From Cordylochernes scorpioides (lineage: Eukaryota > Arthropoda > Arachnida > Pseudoscorpiones > Chernetidae): a stretch of 64,000 bases of DNA. The stretch's first letter is position 1, and every line of letters begins with the position of its first letter. Both the position numbers and the translations under genes were made by a program. The notes under the pieces are model-generated. The model had not been told where the DNA came from and made no database searches. It saw only the letters and a program-made list of their open reading frames with translations. Location of the stretch: positions 53,705,921 to 53,769,920 of the forward strand of contig CP092870.1 of assembly GCA_030710605.1 (NCBI GenBank), written 5' to 3'. Positions 20,690-31,119 of this stretch are shown piece by piece.

Positions 20690-21536
20690 ACCCGCATTAC
20701 AAAAATTTATATTCAGCTCCCATGGCAGAATTTTATTTAACTAGTGACTTCCCACTTCCGATCAAACGATGCATTGCGCAATTAAGAATCTTGTTTACAT
20801 TTTTTATATCCTTCGCCAGTCCCCGCCGCGAGACGCCCTCGGACCGCCTCGCCGGGACCACGCTTAGGGAAGCAGCGTCTGCCTCTCCGTGGCGGCCACC
20901 GCACCCTCGACCCCCTCCGCCGGAAAGGCCGAACCTCCACTCACTGGTCCGGGCACTTTCCACGTATCCGTCCAGACGCGAGTTCGCACAACCCAGCCGG
21001 TACCCCTCCCTCAACCGCGCTGTAAAATAACCGCTTTCTCCAGGTTAATAATCACTCGGTAAGCCAACGAAGAACGCCAAAGGGTGCGCACAACGATAGT
21101 ACACTCTACTCCAGTACTCGTCCCCGCACGCTACCTGGACAGCCAACATTTTTAATATTGACCATATAAAAACTATGAAATTAGAAAATCTCGTATGTGT
21201 ATTGTGTAGCAATAATTTTGAGTCAGAACTAACTCACTATATTTTTACCTGCAATCATCTGTATGAAGAAAGGAAATTGCTTTCTAATAATACGAGCGCT
21301 AATCATTTATCACTCTGCTGTCAGAAACAGTGAAAAGTAGACCACAGTGCAATAGATTTATATAAATTTTGTGAGAAGGCGAGAAGGATGAGAAACAGGT
21401 GTAAATAGTTTTCCTTTTTTTTCGGGTTCATGTTAATACTGAATTGTATATAGTGCTTATTTATTTTCAATTAAAACCATTTTTCTATACTGGGAGAATC
21501 CTGTATGGGGCTTGATCCCTAATTAAGGTTTTTGTG
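20690..21536 (+). pseudogene. LINE ORF2 C-terminal remnant, interrupted by a GC-rich insert
   Basis: 20722-20812 encodes YLTSDFPLPIKRCIAQLRIL, matching YLLGDFPFPVVRLLAQVRIL of the LINE at 13 kb. The zinc-motif part (CVLCSNNFESELTHYIFTC) follows at 21175-21330. Between them lies a GC-rich block at 20808-21149. The 3' end (GAGAATCCTGTATGGGGCTT) matches the 3' end of that LINE. The Gypsy element inserted at its very end. Confidence 0.65.
20808..21149. other. CpG-rich insert of about 340 bp, origin unknown
   Basis: It has a sharp compositional change from AT-rich flanks to roughly 60% GC with many CpG, for example CCGCCGCGAGACGCCCTCGG. ACATTTTT occurs at both junctions and may be an 8-bp target duplication. 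No rRNA, tRNA or protein domain was recognised. The frames of 93-102 codons on either strand probably reflect high GC. Confidence 0.5.
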
Positions 21537-21540
21537 TATA

Positions 21541-22237
21541 TGTCGCAATATCGTTGCGATGTTTTTTAGTATTGGTTGAGAATGGTGTTGATTGTTGGAA
21601 GCGCAGTCGTTTCAGAGGAAAGTGAAGCATACAGGGGGAATAACCAGGACACGTGATGGGGTTGAAATAAAAGGCAACTAATCGGAGGAAAGAAAGGCTT
21701 TGAGAAGGCGGAGCGGTTTTGGTTATTGGCTATCTATTCACATTGCGGTAAGATTGACTTAGCTATGGGATGAGCGGAGAGGGATCTAAGTGATGACTAC
21801 TCGATGGGGTCCAGCCGATGACTATAGGTCCTAACTCAGTGGGATGCAAGTGAAGACTGACAATTCTTGGTTCTCGATTTAACACGAGAACTCTTCTTAC
21901 TTCTCATTGGTTGAAAGGTGTGACGTGGAGGTTCCCTATTGGTTCTCCACTAAATGAATTGCTCCCTGATTGGTCTACGTTACGTCTTTGTCTTTAGACG
22001 TGTTCCAGCTTGACCAGGAAGTGATAGTTTGTTGAACTCGAACTTTTATGAGTTCCGCGATAATTAAACTGGTAATAACTTTACTAATGATTGTGCTAAC
22101 TCTTAAGCCTTCTTCCTAGGCCTTTCTTCTAGGTCTTTCTGTCCTCCAATGTTACCTTGTTCTTTATTGAAACAAATCATACATTTTCATACATATTGGA
22201 TTGACTATTGGCATCTATGTATGTACAAATTATGACA
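21541..22237 (-). repeat. Gypsy 3' LTR
   Basis: Identical to the other LTR except at three positions (near 21634, 21816 and 21848). The short G-rich tract GTAGGGGCG next to it on the minus strand (22240-22252) is the probable plus-strand primer. Confidence 0.95.
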
Positions 22238-23709
22238 GATGCGCCCCTACATGTGAAGAATTTATGAAGGGGTTTTAGTCTGAATAAGTTCTGTAAAGCA
22301 AAGAAAATAATTTTGAGCGAAAATTAATTGGTTATAGGGAGGTTATATACAACATTGATAAGGATATAAGAAATAAGAAAAAATGTGGTATTAATGCTAT
22401 ATAGTGTGTTTATGGTTAATAGAGATCAGAATTTGTAAAGGTGAATCATAAGTTGAGTACTATGGTACATAGTGAAAACGGAAAAATTGCCTAACTACAT
22501 TTTTTTGCTCGAGATTGGGAAGGAAATCGAGGAAATTTCATGAGGTATTTTGAAATCAAAAAATAAATATAAAAGAAATGTTGAGTGAAATCAAAGTTGA
22601 ATGCTTGGTTGCGTAAAAAAAAAAGAAAAATGAAAAAGGTTTTTCAAAAATAAAGGATGACTTAATGTCTAAGTTTAACCGAAAACCAATGAGTTTTCGT
22701 TGATAAATGGAACTACGATAAAATAAACTAAGTGGTAAATAAAATGGTAAATAATTGCTAAAATAAGTGATAATAAATTGAATAAGTTGATAAATTGGTT
22801 AAATGTTTTAATTTTAATTTTAGAAAATAGTGAAAATGGTTAATATATAAACAAAAAATATATATAGTGGTTTGAACCCGTTTTGTATCTACATGCCATG
22901 ATCTAGATTTCTTAATTGATTAATTTTGCCCTATAAATTTTTTGTCTCTTCTGTTGCGACACTTAGGCGGAAACGTGATCCTATCCTCAAGTGCGAATTT
23001 ATGCTATGTATACAGGAGACATGGAAATCTAAATAACCTTTACGTGTATTTTTCTTTGTGTCATTGTAGGTTGAGATCTCAAGAGCCGAATGTCGGATGT
23101 TAATTTGTCTCGAGCCTTAATGCGTTCTAGGGGTTTTTATGCGATCCCCTAGGGCACTTAAGATGTGCTCGCCCAATATCCACTTTATATATTGGGTGTC
23201 GGTACCTAAATTAAAACCTTGAATACAGGATTCGAGGGGATCCTCGGTCCTTCTAAAAGGTCGTTTAATCCCTTAATTGACTTTGAGATCTACGTGTAGG
23301 TGGAATATGTAACGTTTTTTGGAAGTCTGTAAAGGGATTATAATAGAGGCGTGAATTCATTAAGATATGTCGGTAACGTCTTGTGAGAGTGAAATTGAAT
23401 TGTATTTGTAAACGTCGATATGTAGCTGGAATGGGGAATGAAAAGTGGGGTGATATGGAGAGAAGTCCTCAGCTTGACCTCAATTTAGACGACTGTCCCA
23501 CTGTAATTAGAGATCCGGAAATGGGGGAACTCCCACCCTCTATTTGCACTAGCTTGCTGTTCGATTTTTATTGCCTCGCGGAAGATATCTTTCTCGCTTC
23601 CTGTCTCCTAATTGCTTTTGTGTGCGACTAATGGATTTTTTATTTTTTTTTAAGTTTTGTACATTTTACTGGAGTTGGTTATTCTCCGTTGGCATCGATT
23701 TGTTAAATT
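22238..23709 (-). other. Gypsy 3' non-coding region, about 1.5 kb
   Basis: It lies between the pol stop and the 3' LTR. No envelope gene was found and no frame exceeds about 80 codons. It is AT-rich in the middle (22300-22900). The length is unusual for an element without env, so a decayed third ORF is possible. Confidence 0.5.
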
Positions 23710-24570
23710 TCAGTTACTTCTATCTCCTCGGAATTTATTTAGATTTTCTGCAAAAATGTTTCCTAAAATTATAAAAAGTTTTACAAATGCTTGTCCTATA
23801 TGAAAAACTGCCTCTTGCAGCTCGAAAACTCTATTAGAAGGCATGGCATAGATTAGCAGGTAACTAAGGAATAAAACTGGGGTACATTTATAGGGTAGGA
23901 CTAGCAAACAAAGGATAAAAATCAGATGAAAGATAGGGTATCGACGCATGTTCTCCCATATTGTTGTAAATGGTGACTCTGAAATATTTGCTCGAACCTT
24001 ATTCATGGTTGGCCGTCCAATTTCGCACTGCTTGTTATCGTTGGGGAGTGGCGTGTATCGTTTTTGGGACAGAATGGTAGGATTTAAATGCTTGTCAGGT
24101 TCGCAGTTCTTAGTATCGGGGAAGAATGGCGTAAATCGCCTTGTTGAAAAAATGGCAGGGTCTAAATGCCTGAAAGGCTCGCTGTTTGTGGGTTTGAATC
24201 TTAATGGCTCTGCTGGAAATAATTCAGGTGTGAAATGCTTAAACGGGAACGTGTAATCGGGCTTGTGCTTTATATGACATATTCTAACGGCGGGCGGTGA
24301 TATAAAACGGACTGTTTCTGTATACAGCTTAAGCTTGTTGACGTGGATCGTATCAGTGTCTCTTTGAAGAGGTTGATTTGGTCGATCTATACGGACCACA
24401 TTTGGTGAAATAATTTCTAATATTGTATGGGGTCCTGTGAAATATGGAGCGAGTTTCCCTGTATTGGGGTGGTGATATAATTTAACTAACACTAGATCAC
24501 CTACTTCGAAATGTGGTTGTTTGTGTCGTTGATCATAAATGTTTTTGTCTTGAAGATGCTTGTTTTGTGT
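23710..24570 (-). pseudogene. Gypsy pol C terminus: GPY/F module plus repeat-rich, membrane-like tail
   Basis: It continues the pol frame after the TGA at 24573-24571 with no frame change. First comes the basic integrase C-terminal region (HFEVGDLVLVKL, then GKLAPYFTGPHTILEI, the GPY/F-like module). Beyond it are about 100 residues with three imperfect copies of a unit of about 25 aa (HLDPAIFSTRRFTPF, HLNPTILSQKRYTPL, HFTPELF), then two adjacent hydrophobic stretches (FHLIFILCLLVLPY and VLFLSYLLIYAM). Such a tail is not part of standard Gypsy integrase. Confidence 0.75.
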
Positions 24571-27500
24571 TCATGTGTGTGCAATTTTTCTAGCTCTGTC
24601 GATATCTGGGTAAGGTGTGCTATGGTCAGAGAGTTCTGGGGGTAGGATGCCAAACATTAGGTAGATGGGTGGAAAACCTGTGGTAGAGTGTGGGGTTTTG
24701 TTATATATGACTGTAACTCTTTTGACCAACTTGGTCCATGCGATCTTAGGATTTTCTAAATGTAACAGCCTAAGTTTTCCCGTGAGGGTGGCGTTCAGGC
24801 GTTCACATAGACCGTTGGCTTGTGGATTGTTGCTGGTTGTAAGTAGTGGGTGGATGTTTCTATTAAGTAGGAAACTACTAAATTTTGGCGAAGTGAAGGC
24901 AGGGGCTCTATCCGTAAGGAGGCGTTTCGGAGAGCCATCCTGTAATACTCGCTTAAGTACCTGTTGATAGGTGGTGATGCTGGTGGATTTAGATGGAAAA
25001 GTCCACGCGTAGCGCGAAAAATGGTCGACTACAACATGGAGGTATATTTTGGTGTTGCCATATTTGGCAAATCCTGCTATGGTGTCTAGGGATAATAGGT
25101 CGAAGGGTTCTTTGGCTTCCGGAGGTTGACTTAACTCCCCGTAAGTGGGTCCCAATGGACGTTTTGTTAACTGGCAGGTGGGGCAGGTCTTAACCTTTTG
25201 TTTAATATCTTTTGACATACCTCGCCAGTAATATTGCGTGGAGATGAGTCGTGACATTTGTGAAATACCGGGGTGGTTATAGTGTGCGTGTACTGTTTGT
25301 AAGAGTTGTTGTATGAGTGGTTTTGGAATTATAATCTTGGTTACACCTTTTCGGGAAACTGTATGTAATCCATTACGATCAATGGTCAGACTAGACTCTC
25401 TCGATGGAGGAGGTTGGTGTATCTTGATAAGGGACGCGTCTAAGAATCCACAGAACGGGTTACGGGACAAAAGATCCGCCTCATACTGTTGTTTTCCCTT
25501 TATGTAGCGGACTTCATACTCGTAACTCGATAGCCGTAAACTCCATCGAAACAATCTGCCGGACGGGTTTTTGATGGTCTTCAGCCACTGCAATGCGTGA
25601 TGGTCAGAAAATATAGTAAACTTTCTGCCCATCAGATAGATGCGAAACTTCTCCACACTCTCAACGATTGCTAAGCACTCAAGTTCAGAGATGGAGTAGT
25701 TTTTCTCGTGTGGGCGCAATGTTCGGCTGAAAAACTGAACTGGATATACGTTCCCGTCAGGGTGAACCTGTTTGAGAATGCCTGCTATAGCGAGGGTGGA
25801 TGCATCGCAATACACTTGGCATGGCAGGCCTTCTTTGTAAAGGTGTAAGATGGGGTGTTGTGTGAGGTTCCCTTTCAGGTCAATGAACGCCTTTTGGCAA
25901 GCTTCATCCCAGATCCACACGACATCCTTTTTGAGGAGGTTATTGAGTGGTGCTCGCAAGCGAGCGTATTCCGGGATGAATTTGTTATAGACGTTCACAG
26001 CGCCTAAAAAGGATTGTAGTGTTTTTCGGTTGTGTGGTTGTTTAATGGCGTGAATGATGTCTGTGTTGCGTGTGAGCGGTGTGGTTGTACCAGCTGTGAT
26101 GGTGTAGCCTAGGAAATCTATGGACTGCTTAAAGAATTCGCATTTCGCGAAGTTAAGTTGTAACTCCTCTGCTTCGCAAAAGGCGAAAAATTGTCGCAGG
26201 TGGTTTTGATGTTCCTCCAATGTGTTGGAGTAAATGATGAAATCATCAAAGTAATGTGCCACACAGTCAAGTCCGTGTCTCTGTAGGACCTGACTCATGG
26301 CTCGTTCGTAGATCTGAGGGCTGGTTTTTAATCCGAAAGGTAATCGAGTGGGCTGGTATAACCCTTCGAGGGTGGCAAATGCTAACAGTGGTCGAGAATC
26401 GGGGTGTATTGGGACCTGCCAATACGCAGAGGATATGTCGGCCGTGGAGAAATACTTGGCCTGTGCGAGGCGGTCGAGGATATCCTCGATTCTCGGGAGG
26501 GGATGGACATCAGAGCTAATTAGCTCGTTCACCTTTCTATAATCGATACAAAACCGTTTGGTCTTGTCGCGCTTAGTGACGAGGGTGACAGGGCTCGAGA
26601 AAGGTGAAAAAGATTGCTCTATAATGCCATTCTCTAGCATTTGTTGGACTTGATTACGGATTTCTTGTTGGTCACACATCGGAACACGATATGGCCGTAT
26701 GGTAATTATTTTGTCGGAATTCGTGGGTATTTTTACTGGTGGAATCCGTAAGCATGGTACGTTGAATTTGTTCTGTGTGAAGATGTGATCGTATCTTTGT
26801 AACAGTGTTGTGAACTGGGGTGTATAGAGAGGATTGTGTGTCGTGTTGTAGCATGTATGTGGTAAAGGATTTTGTTGGGTCTTAGTGTGAGTGTCGAGTT
26901 CGTTGTGTGGGTTGGTCATGTGATAGTTGTGTGACGACGTATGATCACCTATGTGCTTGGTATGCGAGTTGTCCCGCTGTAGGGGTATGTTTTGGGCATT
27001 ATGGTTACCAATTGAAGCCGTGGTGGCTTTGTTATTTGAGGGCATGTAAAATAGGCAATTGGCCTTAGTAAAAAAGTTGCGTGGCGCTTGTTTAGATAAA
27101 TTGTGGCATGTAGGTACTTGTGGTTCAATCAATGAATGCACGCAATGGTTGTCATAGGCGGAAAGTTTGGCTGTAGGGTAAGATCTTTGTGACATCGCCT
27201 GACATTGCCAGTAGGTGCATACATTTGGTACATGGTTAAAATGGTAGGATGGGGTAGACAATGGGGCGCCCAGCTGGAATATAGTGCATTTATTAAAATC
27301 TATTGCTAATTTGAATTTGTGGAGGCTAATAAGGCTAAGAATTCCAAATGGTAACGGTGCATTCACTACATGGAAATTATCTCTTCGGGATATTTGTCCT
27401 ATGGTTAGAGGGAGAGACAGTTTACCCATTGTTTTTGCAAAACCATCCAGGGTTTGGAGATCCAGTGAATGTCTCTTAAGGGTTAATTTAGGTAGGTGAG

Positions 27501-27867
27501 TTTTTAACATATTGTAGAGGTTGTATGGCACTATATTCAGGCTGGCGCCTGTGTCAATTGAAAAGGGGCATGGTATATTAGGGGCTAGGAAAAGTTTTAC
27601 AGTCAGTTGGGTTAGGGAGCCTACCTCAGTCTCGAAAAGTCTGCTCTGCTGGGGTGTCTCTGGCTTGAGATGGTTGCTGGGGACTCGGGACTGGTTGTTT
27701 TTGGACTGATTGCACTGTCCTTGCACCTTGATATCGGTTTGGGACTGATTGCACTGTCCGTTCTTTTTCGTGGGTCGCCGGGACTGGTCGATGCCGGCAT
27801 TCGCTGTGCCAGTGCCTCGCGCCGCAGAACTTACAGTTGGACGGTGGAAGAGGTGCATTCCATGCAC
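24571..27867 (-). CDS. pol: Gypsy pol polyprotein (protease, RT, RNase H, integrase), ended by a premature TGA
   Basis: The 1,098-codon frame shows all enzymes in Ty3/Gypsy order. Protease: SIDTGASLN (D105). Reverse transcriptase: RFCIDYRKVN, LPFGLKTSPQIYERAM and HYFDDFIIY (FDD at 540-542). RNase H: VYCDAS (D688) and SDHHALQWL. Integrase: HHCC zinc finger ending CPTC (895-898), then D928, D986 and E1022 (LDTIAGF, LLTDRAPAF, CERLNATL). It overlaps gag by about 240 nt in the +1 frame, so expression would need frameshifting, or possibly splicing. The TGA falls in the integrase C-terminal linker; the same frame continues downstream. Confidence 0.93.
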   Translation of the reverse strand: MHGMHLFHRPTVSSAARGTGTANAGIDQSRRPTKKNGQCNQSQTDIKVQGQCNQSKNNQSRVPSNHLKPETPQQSRLFETEVGSLTQLTVKLFLAPNIPCPFSIDTGASLNIVPYNLYNMLKTHLPKLTLKRHSLDLQTLDGFAKTMGKLSLPLTIGQISRRDNFHVVNAPLPFGILSLISLHKFKLAIDFNKCTIFQLGAPLSTPSYHFNHVPNVCTYWQCQAMSQRSYPTAKLSAYDNHCVHSLIEPQVPTCHNLSKQAPRNFFTKANCLFYMPSNNKATTASIGNHNAQNIPLQRDNSHTKHIGDHTSSHNYHMTNPHNELDTHTKTQQNPLPHTCYNTTHNPLYTPQFTTLLQRYDHIFTQNKFNVPCLRIPPVKIPTNSDKIITIRPYRVPMCDQQEIRNQVQQMLENGIIEQSFSPFSSPVTLVTKRDKTKRFCIDYRKVNELISSDVHPLPRIEDILDRLAQAKYFSTADISSAYWQVPIHPDSRPLLAFATLEGLYQPTRLPFGLKTSPQIYERAMSQVLQRHGLDCVAHYFDDFIIYSNTLEEHQNHLRQFFAFCEAEELQLNFAKCEFFKQSIDFLGYTITAGTTTPLTRNTDIIHAIKQPHNRKTLQSFLGAVNVYNKFIPEYARLRAPLNNLLKKDVVWIWDEACQKAFIDLKGNLTQHPILHLYKEGLPCQVYCDASTLAIAGILKQVHPDGNVYPVQFFSRTLRPHEKNYSISELECLAIVESVEKFRIYLMGRKFTIFSDHHALQWLKTIKNPSGRLFRWSLRLSSYEYEVRYIKGKQQYEADLLSRNPFCGFLDASLIKIHQPPPSRESSLTIDRNGLHTVSRKGVTKIIIPKPLIQQLLQTVHAHYNHPGISQMSRLISTQYYWRGMSKDIKQKVKTCPTCQLTKRPLGPTYGELSQPPEAKEPFDLLSLDTIAGFAKYGNTKIYLHVVVDHFSRYAWTFPSKSTSITTYQQVLKRVLQDGSPKRLLTDRAPAFTSPKFSSFLLNRNIHPLLTTSNNPQANGLCERLNATLTGKLRLLHLENPKIAWTKLVKRVTVIYNKTPHSTTGFPPIYLMFGILPPELSDHSTPYPDIDRARKIAHT

Positions 27868-28660
27868 CTGGGCGTCGGGGTGTGTTGTGGTACGGACCCG
27901 ACATTGTGGGCGGTTGGTCCTCTCTGTGTCGCGTTGTCGGTACTCTGGGCCCGTGGATCCGCTGTACCAGTCGGAACCACTCTCCTAGGTTCTCGGGAGG
28001 CACTACGCGGACTAGGCGCTGGTCGGAGAATGGCAACCCTTCTGTCAGCGTCTCGAGGATCACCTCCTGCGGGAGTCCTAGTTGCAGCCCCATGGCGGTT
28101 TTCTCCCGGTAGTAGGTCTCTAGGTTGGCTTGTCCAGTAAGCTTCATGGCGAAATATTTCGCAAAGGACGCTTCGCTTGACTCAGGATAGAGATCTAAGA
28201 GGATTTGTCTCACCTGGAAATAGCTCCGGTCGGCCAGCCGAAGTTTCCTGAAAAGCTCCAGGGGTTGTCGCACCAGGTAGTTTGGTAGACGGAGCAATTT
28301 TTCTTTTTCTTCCATGGAGGCGTCTTCCATTTTCCGGTCGAATGCTTGGAAAAACTGGGACGCACTGTACGTTCCATCGAAGACTGGTAGGTCCGCGCCC
28401 GGGGTATCGGATCTGCCTTGGGCTAACGCCGTCGCAATTTGACTGATGGCAGCCGCTAGGGGGCTGGTTTCCTCCGCCTCGGTCATTTCCTGTCTCTCCG
28501 TCAATTGGTCGTCATCTTTGACGCCGATTGTATCTTGGCTACTCTCTATAGAATCCTGTCGACTCAATCGTGTCGCAATATCGTTGCGATGTTTTTTAGT
28601 ATTGGTTGAGAATGGTGTTGATTGTTGGAAGCGCAGTCGTTTCAGAGGAAAGTAAAGCAT
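27626..28660 (-). CDS. gag: Gypsy gag polyprotein
   Basis: The frame of 344 codons begins at an ATG inside the 5' LTR, 90 bp from its inner edge, and reads through the primer site. A more conventional start is the next Met at 28486 (MTEAEETS). The middle is helix-rich capsid-like sequence (FDGTYSASQFFQAFDRKME; TGQANLETYYREK). Near the C terminus is a zinc knuckle with CX2CX3HX4C spacing (CKFCGARHWHSEC), the form seen in several arthropod Gypsy families. The tail is rich in Pro and Gln. It forms the virus-like particle that packages element RNA. Confidence 0.88.
   Translation of the reverse strand: MLYFPLKRLRFQQSTPFSTNTKKHRNDIATRLSRQDSIESSQDTIGVKDDDQLTERQEMTEAEETSPLAAAISQIATALAQGRSDTPGADLPVFDGTYSASQFFQAFDRKMEDASMEEKEKLLRLPNYLVRQPLELFRKLRLADRSYFQVRQILLDLYPESSEASFAKYFAMKLTGQANLETYYREKTAMGLQLGLPQEVILETLTEGLPFSDQRLVRVVPPENLGEWFRLVQRIHGPRVPTTRHREDQPPTMSGPYHNTPRRPGAWNAPLPPSNCKFCGARHWHSECRHRPVPATHEKERTVQSVPNRYQGARTVQSVQKQPVPSPQQPSQARDTPAEQTFRD
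28553..28564 (-). promoter_or_regulatory. Primer-binding site, tRNA-Ser-like
   Basis: Minus-strand AGTCGACAGGAT lies 6 nt inside the 5' LTR edge. It is complementary to ATCCTGTCGACT, which closely resembles the 3' part of animal tRNA-Ser (T arm and acceptor stem). The same 12-mer is next to the LTR of the element at 33829-39135. Confidence 0.6.
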
Positions 28661-29267
28661 ACAGGGGGAATAACCAGGACACGTGATGGGGTTGAAATAA
28701 AAGGCAACTAATCGGAGGAAAGAAAGGCTTTGAGAAGGCGGAGCGGTTTTGGTTATTGGCTATCTATTCACATTGCGGTAAGATTGACTTAGCTATGGGA
28801 TGAGCGGAGAGGGATCTAAGTGATGACTACTCGATTGGGTCCAGCCGATGACTATAGGTCCTAACTCGGTGGGATGCAAGTGAAGACTGACAATTCTTGG
28901 TTCTCGATTTAACACGAGAACTCTTCTTACTTCTCATTGGTTGAAAGGTGTGACGTGGAGGTTCCCTATTGGTTCTCCACTAAATGAATTGCTCCCTGAT
29001 TGGTCTACGTTACGTCTTTGTCTTTAGACGTGTTCCAGCTTGACCAGGAAGTGATAGTTTGTTGAACTCGAACTTTTATGAGTTCCGCGATAATTAAACT
29101 GGTAATAACTTTACTAATGATTGTGCTAACTCTTAAGCCTTCTTCCTAGGCCTTTCTTCTAGGTCTTTCTGTCCTCCAATGTTACCTTGTTCTTTATTGA
29201 AACAAATCATACATTTTCATACATATTGGATTGACTATTGGCATCTATGTATGTACAAATTATGACA
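28571..29267 (-). repeat. Gypsy 5' LTR
   Basis: 697 bp with TG...CA ends. It contains the promoter for the element, though no certain TATA box was assigned. The first gag ATG lies within it. Confidence 0.95.
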
Positions 29268-29726
29268 TATATGTGTGGTGAGCACGAATTCACTATCATG
29301 AAGTGAAGTAGAAAACAATGGATTTTAGTTTTTTTTTCTACTTTCTGCTTTATAGAAATTATATAGGGCCTCTGAGCAGCCTATCTATTCGATATGACGC
29401 TGGATAAAATCATATTTTTCAACCTAAGTTTGCTTTTGTTTAAATTTGAAAAGAACATTTGTCTGCCCTCATTAATACTCTGGCATTCGAAGATGCAATG
29501 AGATAATTCAGTTTCTAGTTCTCTCGGTATATACAGATGGCATATTATATTATTATTTTCTTTTTTTTTTTTTAGTATTGCTTTCCTGAAAAAAAAACAA
29601 ATAGATTATTCTCTATATAAAAAAGAGCGTACCTGGATCAGTGAAAGAAAAAAAAATGATTTTCTCAAAATATTTCGAAAGATTTCTCTTTTTTTATCAA
29701 TTTATTGCACAATAAACTTATAATAT
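29268..29726. other. AT-rich flank
   Basis: No gene or known repeat was recognised. Homopolymer T and A runs are common. Confidence 0.4.
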
Positions 29727-29937
29727 TGTCACGTGGAAAATTAGGGAAGACAAACTTCAGGATGAGGCAGCAATTTATTTCAGGCAAGAAAAAACTATGA
29801 ATGATAAACAAAAGATAAGGAATGAGGAAGTTTACAGAGTAGTAAAATATAAACATAAAAAAATGATACTCTGTTAATACTAGTGTAAAATAATAAATGC
29901 TTGTGAAATAATAAATACTTCGTTACAATATGATTCA
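29727..29937 (+). mobile_element. Solo LTR, family B, with ATAT duplication
   Basis: TGTCACGTGGAAAATTAGGG to ACTTCGTTACA, flanked by ATAT at 29723-29726 and 29938-29941. At 211 bp it is longer than the copy at 3975, because of an extra AATAAATGCTTGTGAAATA-type duplication near its 3' end. The following 29942-30280 has no gene. Confidence 0.85.
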
Positions 29938-30280
29938 TCAGGTTGTTTCCATGTGATCTACAAGAATTTGTAAATTAAGTTTATTTTGCAATAAATTGAT
30001 AAAGAGGGAGCAATCACTCGAAATATTTTGATAAAAATTGTTTTTTTTTTTCTTTCACATATCCAGTTACCCTCTTTTTTATATAAGCATATTTAATAGA
30101 TCGCTTTTTGACTCGTATTATTCTCTGTTGTGTGATGATACAGTTTTCGGTCAAAAATGAGCTGTGTAGATATTTATAGTAAGGATAGATTTTAGAATTT
30201 TCTATTTTAATCTTGTCCTTTTGAATAGATTGTACTATTGCTATCTTGAATACTGATGGCGTTTTTTTTTCTGGGAAATA

Positions 30281-30455
30281 CAGTAAAACCTCCATGAGAG
30301 GACACTCACGCTAGAGGACACCTCTCTATAAAGGACAGTTTTCATAGGTAAATTTGGAATTTTTATAATTTGGCAACTCTTCGGTAAGAGGACACCTCTC
30401 CTTAAAGGACACTTTTGCCCTGCAATTTGGTGTCCTTTACAGGGAGGTTCTACTG
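30281..30455. mobile_element. Palindromic MITE, near-complete member of the CAGTAGAACCTCC family
   Basis: Ends are CAGTAAAACCTCCATGAGAG and AGGGAGGTTCTACTG, with TA on each side. Internal blocks GAGGACACCTCTC and AAAGGACA are arranged as inverted repeats, so the transcript could fold into a long hairpin. Confidence 0.85.
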
Positions 30456-31100
30456 TAATTTTATATCGTTGCATTTTGAATTAACCAAGAAAATCCTTTT
30501 GAATCGAATATGTTGGCTAAACTTTCTGCAAGCCCAATGTATATATATTTCTTTTTCTTGATATCTCCAATAGTTTAGTTTGACATATATGGGGAAGTCG
30601 ACTATTGTCAATTTTTTCATAATTCTAAGCCAACACCTGAGTGTTATTGTCAATACTGTAACTCCCAATGACATTCGTCCATACACTCTAGAAGTATATC
30701 TAAGTAATACAAAACAATAACGCGCCATCTATATACAACAAATGAAAGCAGTAAGACGCGAATGTTTCTTTTCACAAATAAATAAAACTTGTGTTTGCGG
30801 AAGAGCATTGCTCGATGCAAATATTTAAATGTAATTCTACTGTCCTAAAATCTTATTTCCATAGTTTGCTTAAATACCATTTCTAAGATTTCACCCTTCA
30901 GTGTAGCATATAAAAGCAGAATGATCCAATACAGTATTAGAGCTCTGAAGAAGCGGCCTGGTAGATTAAATTGCGGAAACAGCTAGGAGGGTTCACCACT
31001 AATGAGCCAAGCGCTCCCAATATTTTTCATCGCAGTAAGGACATTAAATGTTCGATTTATTTGTGAAAAAAAACATTCACGTCTTAATGCTTTCATTTGT
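30456..31100. repeat. Dispersed Penelope-associated module
   Basis: 30890-31100 repeats the module at 11510-11740 (GATCCAATACAGTATTAGAG, GGAGGGTTCACCACTAATGA, TTTTTCATCGCAGTAAGGAC). 30456-30890 has no supported gene. Confidence 0.45.
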
Positions 31101-31119
31101 TATATCTAAGTAAATTTAG

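Larger units (their letters stand above)
21541..29267 (-). mobile_element. Near-complete Ty3/Gypsy retrotransposon
   Basis: Two 697-bp LTRs (21541-22237 and 28571-29267) start TGTCGCAATATCG and end AATTATGACA on the plus strand. I count three differences between them. TATA is duplicated at 21537-21540 and 29268-29271. On the minus strand the order is LTR, primer site, gag, protease, RT, RNase H, integrase, C-terminal extension, untranslated region, LTR. One in-frame TGA in pol is the only clear defect. It inserted at the 3' end of a LINE. Confidence 0.97.

Noticed and set aside
20733-21030. Arg/Pro-rich protein on either strand of the GC-rich block
   Set aside because: Open frames on both strands are expected from high GC; no motif is present and the block interrupts a LINE.
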